Shown piece by piece: positions 1-8,971 of a DNA stretch of 64,000 bases. The notes under the pieces were generated by a model, which worked only from the letters and a program-made list of their open reading frames with translations, was not told the DNA's origin and made no database searches. The translations under genes and the position numbers were made by a program. The stretch's first letter is position 1. Each line of letters starts with the position of its first letter. Where the stretch lies: NCBI GenBank assembly GCA_023457435.1, contig JAEWLS010000035.1:1-64000 (forward strand), in the 5' to 3' direction. Origin of the DNA: Pseudomonadota bacterium. GTDB lineage: Bacteria; Pseudomonadota; Alphaproteobacteria; Rhizobiales; Rhizobiaceae.

Positions 1-7
1 TTGGGCC

Positions 8-25
8 GGGGGGGGGGGGGGGGGG
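8..25. other. Homopolymer of 18 G at the contig edge
   Basis: Eighteen consecutive G lie at the very start of the window, followed shortly by a C6 run. Natural runs this long are rare, and this one sits exactly where the sequence begins. It is most simply a sequencing or assembly artefact, so bases 1-37 should not be trusted. Confidence 0.7.
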
Positions 26-35
26 CAGCCGCCCC

Positions 36-98
36 CCACGGCACATCCGCGAAGTCGAGGCCTTTGGCTCTTGCGCGGAAAACTGGCGGGACCAGTGA
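36..98 (+). CDS. C-terminal fragment of an unidentified upstream gene (partial)
   Basis: An open frame enters from the contig edge and stops with TGA at 96-98, directly against the ATG of the next gene. Its last residues read roughly HIREVEAFGSCAENWRDQ. The tight junction is the kind seen inside operons, so this is probably the end of the gene before the livF-like ATPase. I do not recognise the family. Only the trustworthy part downstream of the poly-G/poly-C edge is given. Confidence 0.35.
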   Translation, partial: PRHIREVEAFGSCAENWRDQ

Positions 99-938
99 AT
101 GATGACCAGCAGCGCCTCGCCCACCCCTCAAAGCGCCGGCCCGATCCTCTCGGTGAACAATATCGAGGTGATCTACGACCACGTGATCCTCGTGCTGAAG
201 GGCGTTTCGCTCAGCGTGCCGGCGGGCGGGATCACGGCGATCCTGGGGGCCAACGGCGCAGGCAAGACGACCACGCTGAAGGCGATCTCCAATCTCCTGC
301 ATGCGGAGCGGGGCGCGGTGACGAAAGGCAACATCCTGTTCGAGGAACAGGAGGTTCAGTCGCTCTCCCCCAACGACCTGGTGCGCCGGGGCTGCATCCA
401 GGTCATGGAAGGCCGCCACTGCTTCGGCCATCTCTCGATCGAGGACAATCTCCTCACGGGCGCCTTCACCCGGCGCGATGGCGGCTCGGCGATCCGCAAC
501 GACCTCGACATGGTCTATGACTATTTCCCTCGCCTGAAGGTGCGCCGCTCAAGCCAGGCGGGTTACACATCCGGCGGCGAACAGCAGATGACGGCCATCG
601 GGCGCGCCCTGATGAGTCGGCCGAAGATGATCCTGCTCGACGAACCGTCGATGGGTCTGGCCCCGCAGCTCGTCGAGGAGATCTTCGAGATCGTCAAGAA
701 GCTGAACGAGGACCAGGGCGTTTCCTTCCTGCTCGCCGAACAGAACACCAATGTCGCGCTGCGCTATGCAAAATACGGCTACATCCTGGAATCGGGCCGT
801 ATCGTGCTGGACGGCGAGGCGTCCGCCCTTCGCGACAACGAGGACGTGAAGGAATTCTACCTCGGCGTCGGCGGCGAGGGACGGCGTTCCTTCAAGGACG
901 TGAAGCACTACAAGCGACGCAAGCGCTGGCTCGCCTGA
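99..938 (+). CDS. Branched-chain-type ABC transporter ATPase, LivF family
   Basis: This is a cytoplasmic ATPase that would power import of a branched-chain amino acid or hydrophobic carboxylate through a Liv-type permease. Walker A GANGAGKTT lies at residues 50-58, the signature SGGEQQ at about 158-163 and Walker B MILLDEP at 177-183. The length (279 aa) is somewhat above a normal LivF, because of an N-terminal extension of about 15 residues and a basic C-terminal tail (KRRKRWL). The rest of its operon lies upstream of the window. It is a paralogue of the LivF at 27303-28112, which ends in a similar Lys/Arg/Trp tail. The substrate is unknown. Confidence 0.92.
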   Translation: MMTSSASPTPQSAGPILSVNNIEVIYDHVILVLKGVSLSVPAGGITAILGANGAGKTTTLKAISNLLHAERGAVTKGNILFEEQEVQSLSPNDLVRRGCIQVMEGRHCFGHLSIEDNLLTGAFTRRDGGSAIRNDLDMVYDYFPRLKVRRSSQAGYTSGGEQQMTAIGRALMSRPKMILLDEPSMGLAPQLVEEIFEIVKKLNEDQGVSFLLAEQNTNVALRYAKYGYILESGRIVLDGEASALRDNEDVKEFYLGVGGEGRRSFKDVKHYKRRKRWLA

Positions 939-1074
939 GCGGCACATCAGCGTTCAATGAATAACAAACCCGCCTTGCACTGCACGGGCCGGTTGCGGCA
1001 ATCCTCCCGTTGCCCCCTCGCGCTCTTTTCGATATGGCGTGATGACTCTGTGATCATGAAGGGGGCTAACGCCT

Positions 1075-1302
1075 ATGGCCGACCATACGCCGACCGGGCC
1101 AATCGAGACTGGCGCTTCGATGGATTACCGCGAGCATGAGAAGACTTATGACGTCTTCATCGCGCTGACCAAGTACGGCTCTCTGGTGTGCGTGGCGATT
1201 CTCGTCGCCATGGCATTCGGCTTCTTCACCTCCGCGGGTTTCGTTTCAGCGACGGTTCTTTTCGTGCTGATCTGCGCGGTCGGAGGCTATCTCCTGCGCT
1301 GA
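1075..1302 (+). CDS. aa3-type cytochrome c oxidase subunit IV (COX4_pro_2 family)
   Basis: A 75-aa protein with a soluble N-terminus containing the family-typical YREHEKTYDVF stretch (about residues 17-27), followed by two hydrophobic helices. This matches the small accessory subunit IV of bacterial aa3 oxidases, which sits in the cytoplasmic membrane with the terminal oxidase. It is placed just before the transhydrogenase genes, an arrangement I associate with Rhizobiales. The ATG at 1075 follows a G-rich ribosome site; a shorter start at Met16 (1120) is possible and would better match the shortest family members. Confidence 0.85.
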   Translation: MADHTPTGPIETGASMDYREHEKTYDVFIALTKYGSLVCVAILVAMAFGFFTSAGFVSATVLFVLICAVGGYLLR

Positions 1303-1310
1303 TACCGCGT

Positions 1311-1328
1311 GCCGGCATCGCTGCCGGC
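1311..1328 (+). other. Stem-loop between oxidase subunit IV and pntAA
   Basis: A perfect 7-bp inverted repeat, GCCGGCA and TGCCGGC, is separated by TCGC. No T-run follows, so it is not a classical terminator. It may stabilise the upstream message or dampen read-through into pntAA. The function is inferred only from position. Confidence 0.4.
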
Positions 1329-1367
1329 CGCAACATAATCCGGATCCCAAGGTGAGGACGCAAAAGC

Positions 1368-2729
1368 GTGGGACAGATACTATTCGTGGCTCGGGAGAGC
1401 GAGGGGGGAGAGGCGCGAGTCTCGGCCTCGCCCGACACCGTCAAGAAGCTTAAGGCGCTCGGTTTCGACGTCGTTGTCGAGAAAGGTGCAGGCACTCTTT
1501 CCCGCATTCCGGACAGCGACTATGCGGCAGCCGGTGCAACGATCGGCGCGGCCGGCGATGCCGCGAAGGCCGATGTGGTTCTCAAGGTGCGCCGCCCTAC
1601 GCCTGCCGAGGTGAAGACCTACCGGCGCGGCGCGGCGGTCTTCGCTATCATGGATCCCTACGGAAACGAGGCGGCGCTCCAGGGGATGGCGGCCGCCGGC
1701 CTCACCGGCTTTGCCATGGAACTGATGCCGCGCATCACGCGCGCCCAGGTCATGGACGTGCTTTCCTCGCAGGCCAATCTCGCCGGCTACCAGGCTGTCA
1801 TCGACGCGGCCGCCGAATATGACCGGGCTCTGCCGATGATGATGACCGCCGCTGGTACCGTGCCTGCGGCCAAGGTCTTCATCATGGGCGTCGGCGTCGC
1901 CGGCCTCCAGGCGATCGCCACCGCGCGCCGCATGGGTGCCGTGGTGACAGCCACCGACGTCCGCCCCGCCGCCAAGGAGCAGGTCGCCTCGCTCGGCGCG
2001 AAGTTCCTTGCCGTCGAGAACGAGGAATTCAAGGCAGCCGAGACGGCCGCTGGCTATGCCAAGGAGATGTCCAAGGAGTACCAGGCCAAGCAGGCCGCGC
2101 TGACCGCCGAGCACGTGGCCAAGCAGGATATCGTCATCACCACCGCGCTCATTCCCGGCCGTCCCGCACCGAAGCTGATCTCGGCGGCTGTGGTCGCGTC
2201 GATGAAGCCAGGCTCCGTCATCGTCGACCTGGCGGTCGAGCGCGGCGGCAACGTCGAGGGCGCGGAAGCGGGCAAGGTCGTAACGACTTCGAATGGCGTG
2301 AAGATCGTCGGGCACCTGAACATGCCTGGCCGCATCGCCGCCTCTGCGTCGCTGCTCTACGCGAGGAACCTGTTTGCGTTCCTGGAAACGCTGACCGACA
2401 AGGCGACGAAGCAGCTGGCCATCAAAACGGACGACGAGCTGGTGCAGCCGACGCTGCTTACGCATGGCGGCCAGGTCGTTCATCCCGCCTTCAACAAGGC
2501 AGGTGCAGCACCGCTGGTGGACGCCAGGCCTGCCGCCAAGCCGAAGCCGGCCGATGCACCGAAGCGTAGCAAACCGGCAGGGGCGGGGGCTGCAGATCCG
2601 GGGCTGACCTCGATGGAAGATCCTGATGTGCCGTCGAGCGACCGGCTGGTCGCGCAGGAGCCCGCGAAGACCGGAGCGACAGCCGGAGCGAAGTCTTCCA
2701 GGGGCAAGAAGTCCGGAGGCAAGGCCTGA
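1368..2729 (+). CDS. pntAA: NAD(P) transhydrogenase subunit alpha, part 1 (NAD-binding)
   Basis: This is the soluble domain I component of the proton-translocating transhydrogenase, which transfers hydride from NADH to NADP+ at the expense of the proton gradient. The protein has 453 aa: an AlaDh/PNT N-terminal domain, then a Rossmann NAD domain with a GVGVAGLQA motif near residue 170. The last 80 or so residues form a low-complexity Ala/Pro/Lys extension. Translation starts at GTG (1368). Its TGA overlaps the ATG of pntAB by one base. In many bacteria this part is fused with the membrane part; here the split, alphaproteobacterial form is present. Confidence 0.95.
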   Translation: MGQILFVARESEGGEARVSASPDTVKKLKALGFDVVVEKGAGTLSRIPDSDYAAAGATIGAAGDAAKADVVLKVRRPTPAEVKTYRRGAAVFAIMDPYGNEAALQGMAAAGLTGFAMELMPRITRAQVMDVLSSQANLAGYQAVIDAAAEYDRALPMMMTAAGTVPAAKVFIMGVGVAGLQAIATARRMGAVVTATDVRPAAKEQVASLGAKFLAVENEEFKAAETAAGYAKEMSKEYQAKQAALTAEHVAKQDIVITTALIPGRPAPKLISAAVVASMKPGSVIVDLAVERGGNVEGAEAGKVVTTSNGVKIVGHLNMPGRIAASASLLYARNLFAFLETLTDKATKQLAIKTDDELVQPTLLTHGGQVVHPAFNKAGAAPLVDARPAAKPKPADAPKRSKPAGAGAADPGLTSMEDPDVPSSDRLVAQEPAKTGATAGAKSSRGKKSGGKA

Positions 2730-3148
2730 TGGAAAAGACCACGCTTGAACGTGCGCTGGACCAGCTCGACGCGGCCTCCGCTGCCGTGCGCGCTGCTCTC
2801 GCAGATAGTGGCGGCGAAGTTGCGGCGGATGCCGCGGGGGCGGCCGCTCATGCGGTGACCGGCATAGACCCGTTCGTCTTCCGCTTCGCCATCTTCGTAC
2901 TGGCGATCTTCGTCGGCTACTACGTGGTCTGGTCGGTCACTCCGGCGCTCCACACACCGTTGATGGCCGTCACGAACGCCATTTCGTCGGTCATCGTCGT
3001 CGGCGCGCTTCTCGCCGTGGCCGCTTCGGCCGCCGGCATGGCCACCGGGTTCGGTTTCATCGCGCTCATCCTTGCATCGGTGAACATCTTCGGCGGCTTC
3101 CTGGTCACCCAGCGCATGCTCGCAATGTACAAGAAGAAGGATCGCTAG
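2729..3148 (+). CDS. pntAB: NAD(P) transhydrogenase subunit alpha, part 2 (membrane)
   Basis: A 139-aa membrane component of domain II of the transhydrogenase. The first 45 residues are Ala-rich and soluble, followed by three or four hydrophobic segments (about residues 48-70, 83-105 and 106-128) and a basic end (MYKKKDR). It is translationally coupled to pntAA and sits four bases before pntB. The split-subunit architecture and gene order leave little doubt. Confidence 0.95.
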   Translation: MEKTTLERALDQLDAASAAVRAALADSGGEVAADAAGAAAHAVTGIDPFVFRFAIFVLAIFVGYYVVWSVTPALHTPLMAVTNAISSVIVVGALLAVAASAAGMATGFGFIALILASVNIFGGFLVTQRMLAMYKKKDR

Positions 3149-3152
3149 GCCG

Positions 3153-4577
3153 ATGTCAGCCGAGCTCGCTTCCTTCCTTTACCTCGCGTCGGGCATCCTC
3201 TTCATCCTGGCGCTGCGCGGCCTCTCGCACCCGACGACCAGCCGGCAGGGCAATACGTTCGGCATGGTCGGCATGGGCATCGCCATCCTGACGACGCTGG
3301 CGCTGGCGCGGCCGTCCTTCTCAGGGTTCGTGCTGATCGTGTTCGGCCTGGCAATCGGCGGCGTCGCCGGCGCCGTCATCGCGCGCCGCATCGCCATGAC
3401 GTCGATGCCGCAGCTCGTGGCCGCGTTCCACTCGCTCGTCGGCCTCGCCGCCGTCATGGTCGCGGCAGCCGCGATCTACGCGCCCGAAAGCTTCGGCATC
3501 GCCAGCATCGAGTTGGTGGACGGTGTCACTGTGCTTGCCATCCATGGACAGGCGCTGGTCGAGATGTCGCTCGGCGTCGCCATCGGTGCCATCACGTTCA
3601 CGGGCTCGGTGATCGCCTTTCTCAAGCTCGACGGCCGGATGTCGGGCAAGCCGATCCTGCTGCCGGCCCGGCACATGATCAACATCGCCCTCGCAGCGGC
3701 GCTGGTGGTGCTGATCGTGGCGTTGGTCGCCACTCAGTCGCTGACCGTGTTCTGGCTGATCGTGCTGGTCAGCCTGGCGCTCGGTGTCCTGCTGATCATC
3801 CCGATCGGCGGCGCCGACATGCCGGTCGTCGTCTCCATGCTGAACAGCTATTCCGGCTGGGCCGCGGCCGCGCTTGGCTTCACGCTCGGCAACCTAGCGC
3901 TGATCATCACCGGCGCGCTGGTCGGCTCTTCGGGGGCGATCCTGTCCTACATCATGTGCAAGGGCATGAACCGCTCGTTCATATCGGTCATCCTGGGCGG
4001 CTTCGGCGGTGAGACCACTGCGGCAGCGTCCGGCGACGGCGTGCAGCGTACCGTCAAGCAAGGCTCGGCAGACGATGCTGCCTATCTGATGGCCAACGCC
4101 CAGAAGGTCATCATCGTGCCGGGCTACGGCATGGCCGTCGCGCAGGCGCAGCACGCGCTCCGCGAGATGGCGGACAAGCTCAAGGCGAAGGGTGTCGAGG
4201 TGAAGTACGCGATCCACCCCGTCGCCGGTCGCATGCCCGGCCACATGAACGTGCTGCTCGCCGAAGCCAACGTGCCGTACGACGAGGTGTTCGAGCTGGA
4301 GGACATCAATAGCGAGTTCGCGCAGGCCGACGTCGCATACGTCATCGGCGCCAACGACGTGACCAACCCGTCTGCGCGCGACGACAAGAGCAGCCCCATC
4401 TACGGCATGCCCATCCTCGACGTCGACAAGGCCCGCACCTGCCTGTTCGTCAAGCGCTCGCTTGGCTCCGGTTATGCCGGCATCGACAACACGCTGTTCT
4501 ACAAGGACGGCACGATGATGCTGCTCGGCGACGCCAAGAAGATGACCGAGGAAATCGTCAAGGCGCTCGATCACTAA
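3153..4577 (+). CDS. pntB: NAD(P) transhydrogenase subunit beta
   Basis: A 474-aa subunit that provides most of the proton channel (about nine hydrophobic helices in residues 1-270) and the C-terminal NADP-binding domain III. The NADP fingerprint GYGMAVAQAQ lies near residues 325-334. It completes the pntAA-pntAB-pntB operon, which supplies NADPH for biosynthesis and redox balance. The gene ends 12 bases from the end of the convergent sensor kinase gene; I saw no clear terminator in between. Confidence 0.96.
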   Translation: MSAELASFLYLASGILFILALRGLSHPTTSRQGNTFGMVGMGIAILTTLALARPSFSGFVLIVFGLAIGGVAGAVIARRIAMTSMPQLVAAFHSLVGLAAVMVAAAAIYAPESFGIASIELVDGVTVLAIHGQALVEMSLGVAIGAITFTGSVIAFLKLDGRMSGKPILLPARHMINIALAAALVVLIVALVATQSLTVFWLIVLVSLALGVLLIIPIGGADMPVVVSMLNSYSGWAAAALGFTLGNLALIITGALVGSSGAILSYIMCKGMNRSFISVILGGFGGETTAAASGDGVQRTVKQGSADDAAYLMANAQKVIIVPGYGMAVAQAQHALREMADKLKAKGVEVKYAIHPVAGRMPGHMNVLLAEANVPYDEVFELEDINSEFAQADVAYVIGANDVTNPSARDDKSSPIYGMPILDVDKARTCLFVKRSLGSGYAGIDNTLFYKDGTMMLLGDAKKMTEEIVKALDH

Positions 4578-4589
4578 AGAGGCCGGGAG

Positions 4590-6158
4590 CTAACCGACGG
4601 TCGGGGCAATCCCGGTCTTGAAACGCAAGGTTACGCGAGCGCCGTTCTCGTTCTCGAATTGCGGCTCATCTGCCTGCAATTGACGCGCCATCGCGCGAAC
4701 GAGCCTGCTACCGAGGCCCGGTTTCACGGTCGTGACATCGAAGCCCGGACCGTCGTCCGCAATGACGATCGTCGCGTAGCCGTCGCCTTCGTCCCTCAGC
4801 GAGATCGATACGCTGCCCGCGCGGCCACCTGCGAACGCGTACTTGAAGGCGTTTGTGATGACCTCGTTGACAATCAGCGCCAGCGGCGTCGCATGGTCTC
4901 GGTCGAGTACCAAAGGATCTATGTCGTAGGTCACCTTGACCGGCGCGGCAAAGGCGGCAGCGAGGCGGTTGACGATGGCCGGAATCAGGGTCGTGGCGTC
5001 GATCTCCGTGAATTTGTCCAGGCGGTAGAGGTGCTCATGGACCTCCGTCATCGCCGAAACACGACCTTGCAGATCGTTCTTCATCTGCTCGGGAAGCGGG
5101 TGGAGACGCACCAGCGACATGATCGATTGAAGGTTGTTCTTGACGCGGTGATGGGTGTCTCGGACGAGCATGCGGTTGTGCTCGAGCGCGTCGACGAGCT
5201 GCAGGCGGCGCTGCTCGTCCTTGCGCAGGAGCCGCATGATCCAGCCTATGGCGACGGCCAGCGCCAGTGCTGTCGGCACGGCCAGGAGGAGAGTGATGAT
5301 GGTATTGCGCCAGAACGGAAGAAATGCCGCTCTGGTGCTGATACTGGCCAACGCGATCATCTGCGTGCCCGGGACGCGGAAGTAACCCACGATGCGGGTG
5401 ACGCCGTCGGCCGGTGAGACCGCGGGGTAGGTGCCTTCGTTCGACTTCTTGAGGTAGTCGGTGAAGAGGACATAGTCCTTCATGTCGAGCGGGCCGCTGG
5501 CCAGGGGATATCGCGCTATCAGCTGCCCGTCGTCGCGAATGAAGGAGACGGTGGAAGCCTCGTCGAGATCGAGCGAACGCCAGATGTCTGCCAGCAAGGG
5601 AACATCGAAGGAAATGATGGCCACGCCGACGAAATTGCCGGCGCGCTCGACGCGCTTCGAGAAGACGAAGATTTGAGCGCCATCGAGACGGCTGACGAGC
5701 AGGCCCGAAACGTGAAACGGGGCGCCGTTGGCGACCGCCGCGAAATACTCGCGGTCACGGATGTCGATGTTCTGCCATTGGGGATCGGTGGTGAATATGG
5801 TCCGACCATCGGCGGAAACAACGTAACTCTTGACGTTACCGGGAAGGTCGCGGACAGCGGCGGCTATCGTATCTGCGGTAGACGGGCTTGAGAAAGCAAT
5901 GTCCGCGCCCAGCGCCGCATCAATGCGGCTCAGCGCCTGACGCGACAGTTCGGTGATCCAGCGGGCGTTGGTCGCAACCACCTGCGCGGCTGCCAGCGCA
6001 CGGGTACGAGCCGTTGCTTCGGCATCGCTGCGGGCGCGAATGATCGACACCGCCAGCACCGTTACGAACAACGCGAACATCAGCACGATGAGTGCGGTTG
6101 CCGCCTTCATCGTGAACGAATTCGCAGTCGCTGCTTGCGGGTGTTTCTGCTTTACCAC
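4590..6158 (-). CDS. Membrane sensor histidine kinase, dCache-like sensor plus HisKA_2
   Basis: A 522-aa inner-membrane kinase. Helices at about residues 18-40 and 283-310 flank a periplasmic PDC/dCache-like sensor with small-molecule-sensor features (DREYFAA near 135-141). The dimerisation domain carries DTHHRVKNNLQ with the probable phospho-acceptor His337, the HisKA_2 type. The ATPase domain has N-box Asn431 and Asn436 and DDGPG at 468-472. No response regulator is adjacent, so it is an orphan. In alphaproteobacteria such kinases often feed the PhyR/EcfG stress response, but nothing here shows that. The start is a GTG; Met17 (6110) is an alternative. Confidence 0.88.
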   Translation of the reverse strand: MVKQKHPQAATANSFTMKAATALIVLMFALFVTVLAVSIIRARSDAEATARTRALAAAQVVATNARWITELSRQALSRIDAALGADIAFSSPSTADTIAAAVRDLPGNVKSYVVSADGRTIFTTDPQWQNIDIRDREYFAAVANGAPFHVSGLLVSRLDGAQIFVFSKRVERAGNFVGVAIISFDVPLLADIWRSLDLDEASTVSFIRDDGQLIARYPLASGPLDMKDYVLFTDYLKKSNEGTYPAVSPADGVTRIVGYFRVPGTQMIALASISTRAAFLPFWRNTIITLLLAVPTALALAVAIGWIMRLLRKDEQRRLQLVDALEHNRMLVRDTHHRVKNNLQSIMSLVRLHPLPEQMKNDLQGRVSAMTEVHEHLYRLDKFTEIDATTLIPAIVNRLAAAFAAPVKVTYDIDPLVLDRDHATPLALIVNEVITNAFKYAFAGGRAGSVSISLRDEGDGYATIVIADDGPGFDVTTVKPGLGSRLVRAMARQLQADEPQFENENGARVTLRFKTGIAPTVG

Positions 6159-6281
6159 GGCCCCGTATGCCCCATGCCGCTGGCCTCAAGCCCGAAGCCA
6201 TCCGTTGCGCGACATCTTCGCAGCAACGTACATAATGCGCCGCATACGTTTCCGTTCCGTCACCAAAAAAGGAATCTGCCG

Positions 6282-6914
6282 CTAACGGCGACTTTCCGCC
6301 GCCATCCTGAAAGCGAAGACGCCCAGAACCGTGCCCATGAGCCAGCGCTGTAGCAAAATGGCCCAAGGTCGCGCCTGGAGAAAACCGGCGATGGCGCCGG
6401 CGGACATGGCTATGAGCGCATTGATGGTTACGCTGGCCGCAACCTGTATTGCGCACAACACCAACAGCTGCCCCAGGATGGCACCACGCGCCGGATCGAT
6501 GAACTGCGGCAGGAGGGACAAATAGAGCATTGCAACCTTCGGATTGAGCAGGTTGGTCAGCAGGCCCATCAGATACAATCGGCGCGGTCCGTCTTTGGGA
6601 AGCTGCCGTACCTGGAAGGGCGACTGTCCGCCCGGGCGAAGCGTCTGCCAGGCGAGCCAAAGGAGATACGCGGCGCCCGCCAGGCGCAGCGCATCGTATG
6701 CATAGGGGATGGCGAAGAGCAGTGCCGTAATGCCGAAGGCGGCCGCAACGATGTAGAAGACGAACCCCGTCGCCACACCGGCAAGCGAGATCAGGCCCGC
6801 ACGCGTGCCCTGACTGATCGACCTCGACACGAGATAGATCATGTTCGGACCCGGCGTCAGGACCATGCCGACTGCGATGAGCAGGAAAGCAAGCAGGCTC
6901 GACGTCTCGGGCAT
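6282..6914 (-). CDS. LysE/RhtB family amino acid exporter
   Basis: A 210-aa membrane protein with about six hydrophobic helices and the family-typical GPNMIYLVSRS segment near residues 25-35. LysE/RhtB proteins export amino acids or related metabolites across the inner membrane. The chosen start (ATG at 6914, MPETSSLLAF) puts the first helix at the N-terminus as usual; upstream in-frame codons would add a basic non-membrane extension that looks non-coding. The substrate cannot be told from the sequence. Confidence 0.88.
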   Translation of the reverse strand: MPETSSLLAFLLIAVGMVLTPGPNMIYLVSRSISQGTRAGLISLAGVATGFVFYIVAAAFGITALLFAIPYAYDALRLAGAAYLLWLAWQTLRPGGQSPFQVRQLPKDGPRRLYLMGLLTNLLNPKVAMLYLSLLPQFIDPARGAILGQLLVLCAIQVAASVTINALIAMSAGAIAGFLQARPWAILLQRWLMGTVLGVFAFRMAAESRR

Positions 6915-6990
6915 CGTCAGGTTCCGGATGGAACCTGACGCTGCGCCGTGTGCCGCTGCCCACGCAAGTAGCCGCCATTGGGCCAGCGGT

Positions 6991-7575
6991 TCAGCGCAGG
7001 GACGAGGCCAGCCGGCTCTCGAAAGCGAGAAGGCGCGCCTCGGACACCGTTTCGGCTGCGTGAAGCGCCAGATATGTAACCCTCGCCGAGGGCGCACAGG
7101 CGCCGGTGACTGCAAGCTTTAACATGCGGCGGACCGGGTGGCGCATGACAAGCCAATCGACCCACCAAGGCGATCCAAGGCTCGTGACGATGACGACGTG
7201 ACGAAGCTTCGTGAGCCTCGGCACGATCGGACCGAAATTCCTGCCATGGTCGAACGCTGTACCGGGCGAGAAGACGCGGTCGATCCAGCCTTTCAGGATC
7301 GCCGGCGGACCGAACCACCAAGTCGGGAACACCAATACGAGCGTCTCTGCCGCAGTCAGCAGATCGGCATCGGCTCGCGTGTCGCGATCATCGTAAGCCT
7401 GCGCGTAGTAGCTCGCGCGCTCGGCGGCGGTGAGGCGCGGATCGAAGCCCTCGGCGTACAGATCGACGAAGACGGGTTGCTTGCCGCTCCCGACAAGCGT
7501 CGTTACCGCAAGATCCGCGAACCTGCGGGAGAGGCTGCGCGCGGCAGGATGGGCCAGGACGACAAGCGCCGACAC
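6991..7575 (-). CDS. NAD(P)H-dependent flavin oxidoreductase, flavodoxin-fold quinone reductase family
   Basis: A 194-aa protein of the NAD(P)H dehydrogenase (quinone)/KefF type. It begins with a typical beta strand and phosphate loop (VVLAHPAARSLS, residues 4-15) and has the FPTWWFGPPAILKGWIDRVFSPG stretch (about residues 83-105) that shapes the FMN site. Such enzymes reduce quinones or nitro compounds in the cytoplasm. The start is a GTG at 7575. It follows the TPR lipoprotein gene by 12 bases on the same strand and may be cotranscribed with it. Confidence 0.87.
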   Translation of the reverse strand: MSALVVLAHPAARSLSRRFADLAVTTLVGSGKQPVFVDLYAEGFDPRLTAAERASYYAQAYDDRDTRADADLLTAAETLVLVFPTWWFGPPAILKGWIDRVFSPGTAFDHGRNFGPIVPRLTKLRHVVIVTSLGSPWWVDWLVMRHPVRRMLKLAVTGACAPSARVTYLALHAAETVSEARLLAFESRLASSLR

Positions 7576-7587
7576 GCGACCGGTCCG

Positions 7588-8481
7588 TCAGGTGCGGACG
7601 TCGCTCGCCGCGGTCTGGGTGGTGCCGCCGCCAGCTGCGCGGGTGCGTGCGACGCCGTCGAGCGCTGGCTTGTATTCCGGATTGAGACGCGCGGCCTCCG
7701 CGTAGGCGCGATAAGCACGCTTCGCATCGCCCTGCTTCTCGAGGAGAAGGGCCTGATAGGCCCATGCCTCGTAGTTCCGCTTGTCGAGGCGGATCGCCAT
7801 GTTGAAGTCGGCCGCGGCATTCTCTTCATCGTTACGGGCGAGGTACGAGAAGCCGCGCGCGGCGTAGCCGTAGGGCGCGCTTGGCGCGAGCGAGATCGAC
7901 TTCGCGAAGTCCTCGATGGCGAAGTCGTGCTGGCCCTGTGTCTGGTAAAGCAGACCGCGGCGGTAGTAGGCCCGGGGGTCGGTCGTGTCCTGCTGGATGG
8001 CGGCCTGAAAGTCGTTGAATGCGTCGTTCGGGCGATCCGCCAGACGATAGAGTTCGCCGCGACCGATGAGAGCAACATCATAGCTCGGGTTCAGCTGCAG
8101 GGACCGGTTGTAGTCCTGCAGCGACGCCTGGTTGTTCTTCATGTAGCGATGGATCAGCGCCCGGTTGGCATAAGCCTGATAGGAGTTCGGATTGAGCGCC
8201 AGAACCTGGTTGAAATCCTTCAGCGCATCCTCGTAGCGTCCGGCACGGCCGTAGGCGGAGCCGCGCATGTTGTACGCTTCGGGATCGTTGGGGCTGCGCG
8301 TGATGACCGCGCTGAGCGAATCGAGATTCTCCGCCGATCCCTGCTCGATCTCGACCTTGGTCATGTCGAGCGCGGGTCCGGGCGCCGACTGACACCCCGA
8401 AAGCGCCAGCGCGGCGAACGCTGCCAGCACGGGACTGGCGCGCAGCCCGGTGAGGGTACCGCAGACGTTATCGAGCTTCAT
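7588..8481 (-). CDS. TPR-repeat lipoprotein
   Basis: A 297-aa protein with a lipoprotein signal: a basic start, a hydrophobic core, then the lipobox LSGC with Cys30 as the lipidated residue. At least six tetratricopeptide repeats follow (residues about 55-275; DPEAYNMRG, NPNSYQAYANRA, DPRAYYRRG and APYGYAARG are repeat edges). The overall plan resembles NlpI-type outer-membrane TPR adaptors that organise envelope enzymes, but no partner is encoded nearby. The ATG at 8481 is preceded by GAGGGAAG. Confidence 0.88.
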   Translation of the reverse strand: MKLDNVCGTLTGLRASPVLAAFAALALSGCQSAPGPALDMTKVEIEQGSAENLDSLSAVITRSPNDPEAYNMRGSAYGRAGRYEDALKDFNQVLALNPNSYQAYANRALIHRYMKNNQASLQDYNRSLQLNPSYDVALIGRGELYRLADRPNDAFNDFQAAIQQDTTDPRAYYRRGLLYQTQGQHDFAIEDFAKSISLAPSAPYGYAARGFSYLARNDEENAAADFNMAIRLDKRNYEAWAYQALLLEKQGDAKRAYRAYAEAARLNPEYKPALDGVARTRAAGGGTTQTAASDVRT

Positions 8482-8593
8482 GCAGCTTCCCTCATTGATC
8501 GCGCCCCATCGCACTGCCCAAACAAAAGGGCGGCGGCGACCGGAATCGCCCCGCCCCTGCTAGAGCTGGAAAAGGTCGAAATCTAGGCGAGCG

Positions 8594-8830
8594 TCAGCGC
8601 GCCGGCGCAGCGGTACGGCCGCCGGCGATCAGGCCTTCGCGCTGCGCGCGCTTGCGTGCCAGCTTGCGGGCGCGGCGGACGGCTTCGGCCTTTTCGCGGG
8701 CGCGCTTCTCGGACGGCTTCTCGTAGTGGCCGCGCATCTTCATCTCGCGGAAAATGCCTTCGCGCTGCATCTTCTTCTTGAGCGCGCGAAGCGCCTGATC
8801 AACGTTGTTGTCGCGGACGAGTACCTGCAC
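8594..8830 (-). CDS. rpsU: 30S ribosomal protein S21
   Basis: A 78-aa protein beginning MQVLVRDNNVDQALRALKKK, the standard S21 N-terminus, with the conserved REMKMRGHYEKPSEKRARE stretch and a very basic Lys/Arg/Ala tail. S21 binds the 30S subunit near the anti-Shine-Dalgarno region and aids initiation. The start is a GTG at 8830 after AGGAACACC; longer in-frame readings upstream do not resemble S21. Alphaproteobacteria often carry more than one rpsU; whether this is the main copy is unknown. Confidence 0.95.
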   Translation of the reverse strand: MQVLVRDNNVDQALRALKKKMQREGIFREMKMRGHYEKPSEKRAREKAEAVRRARKLARKRAQREGLIAGGRTAAPAR

Positions 8831-8971
8831 GTGGTGTTCCTGTTCCAGTGTCGAAGTCGGATGGGGCAGGGCCAAATGGCTGCGCCCTCGCGACGAATCC
8901 GCCGCGAATTGGCGCGGCTGATAGCAGAACCCCCCGAGCTTGTCCACAGCGTGCGCCATGGAAATCGGGCC

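Noticed and set aside
957..1139. A 60-codon frame before the oxidase subunit IV gene
   Set aside because: It overlaps the subunit IV gene in another phase, has no convincing ribosome site and no recognisable features.
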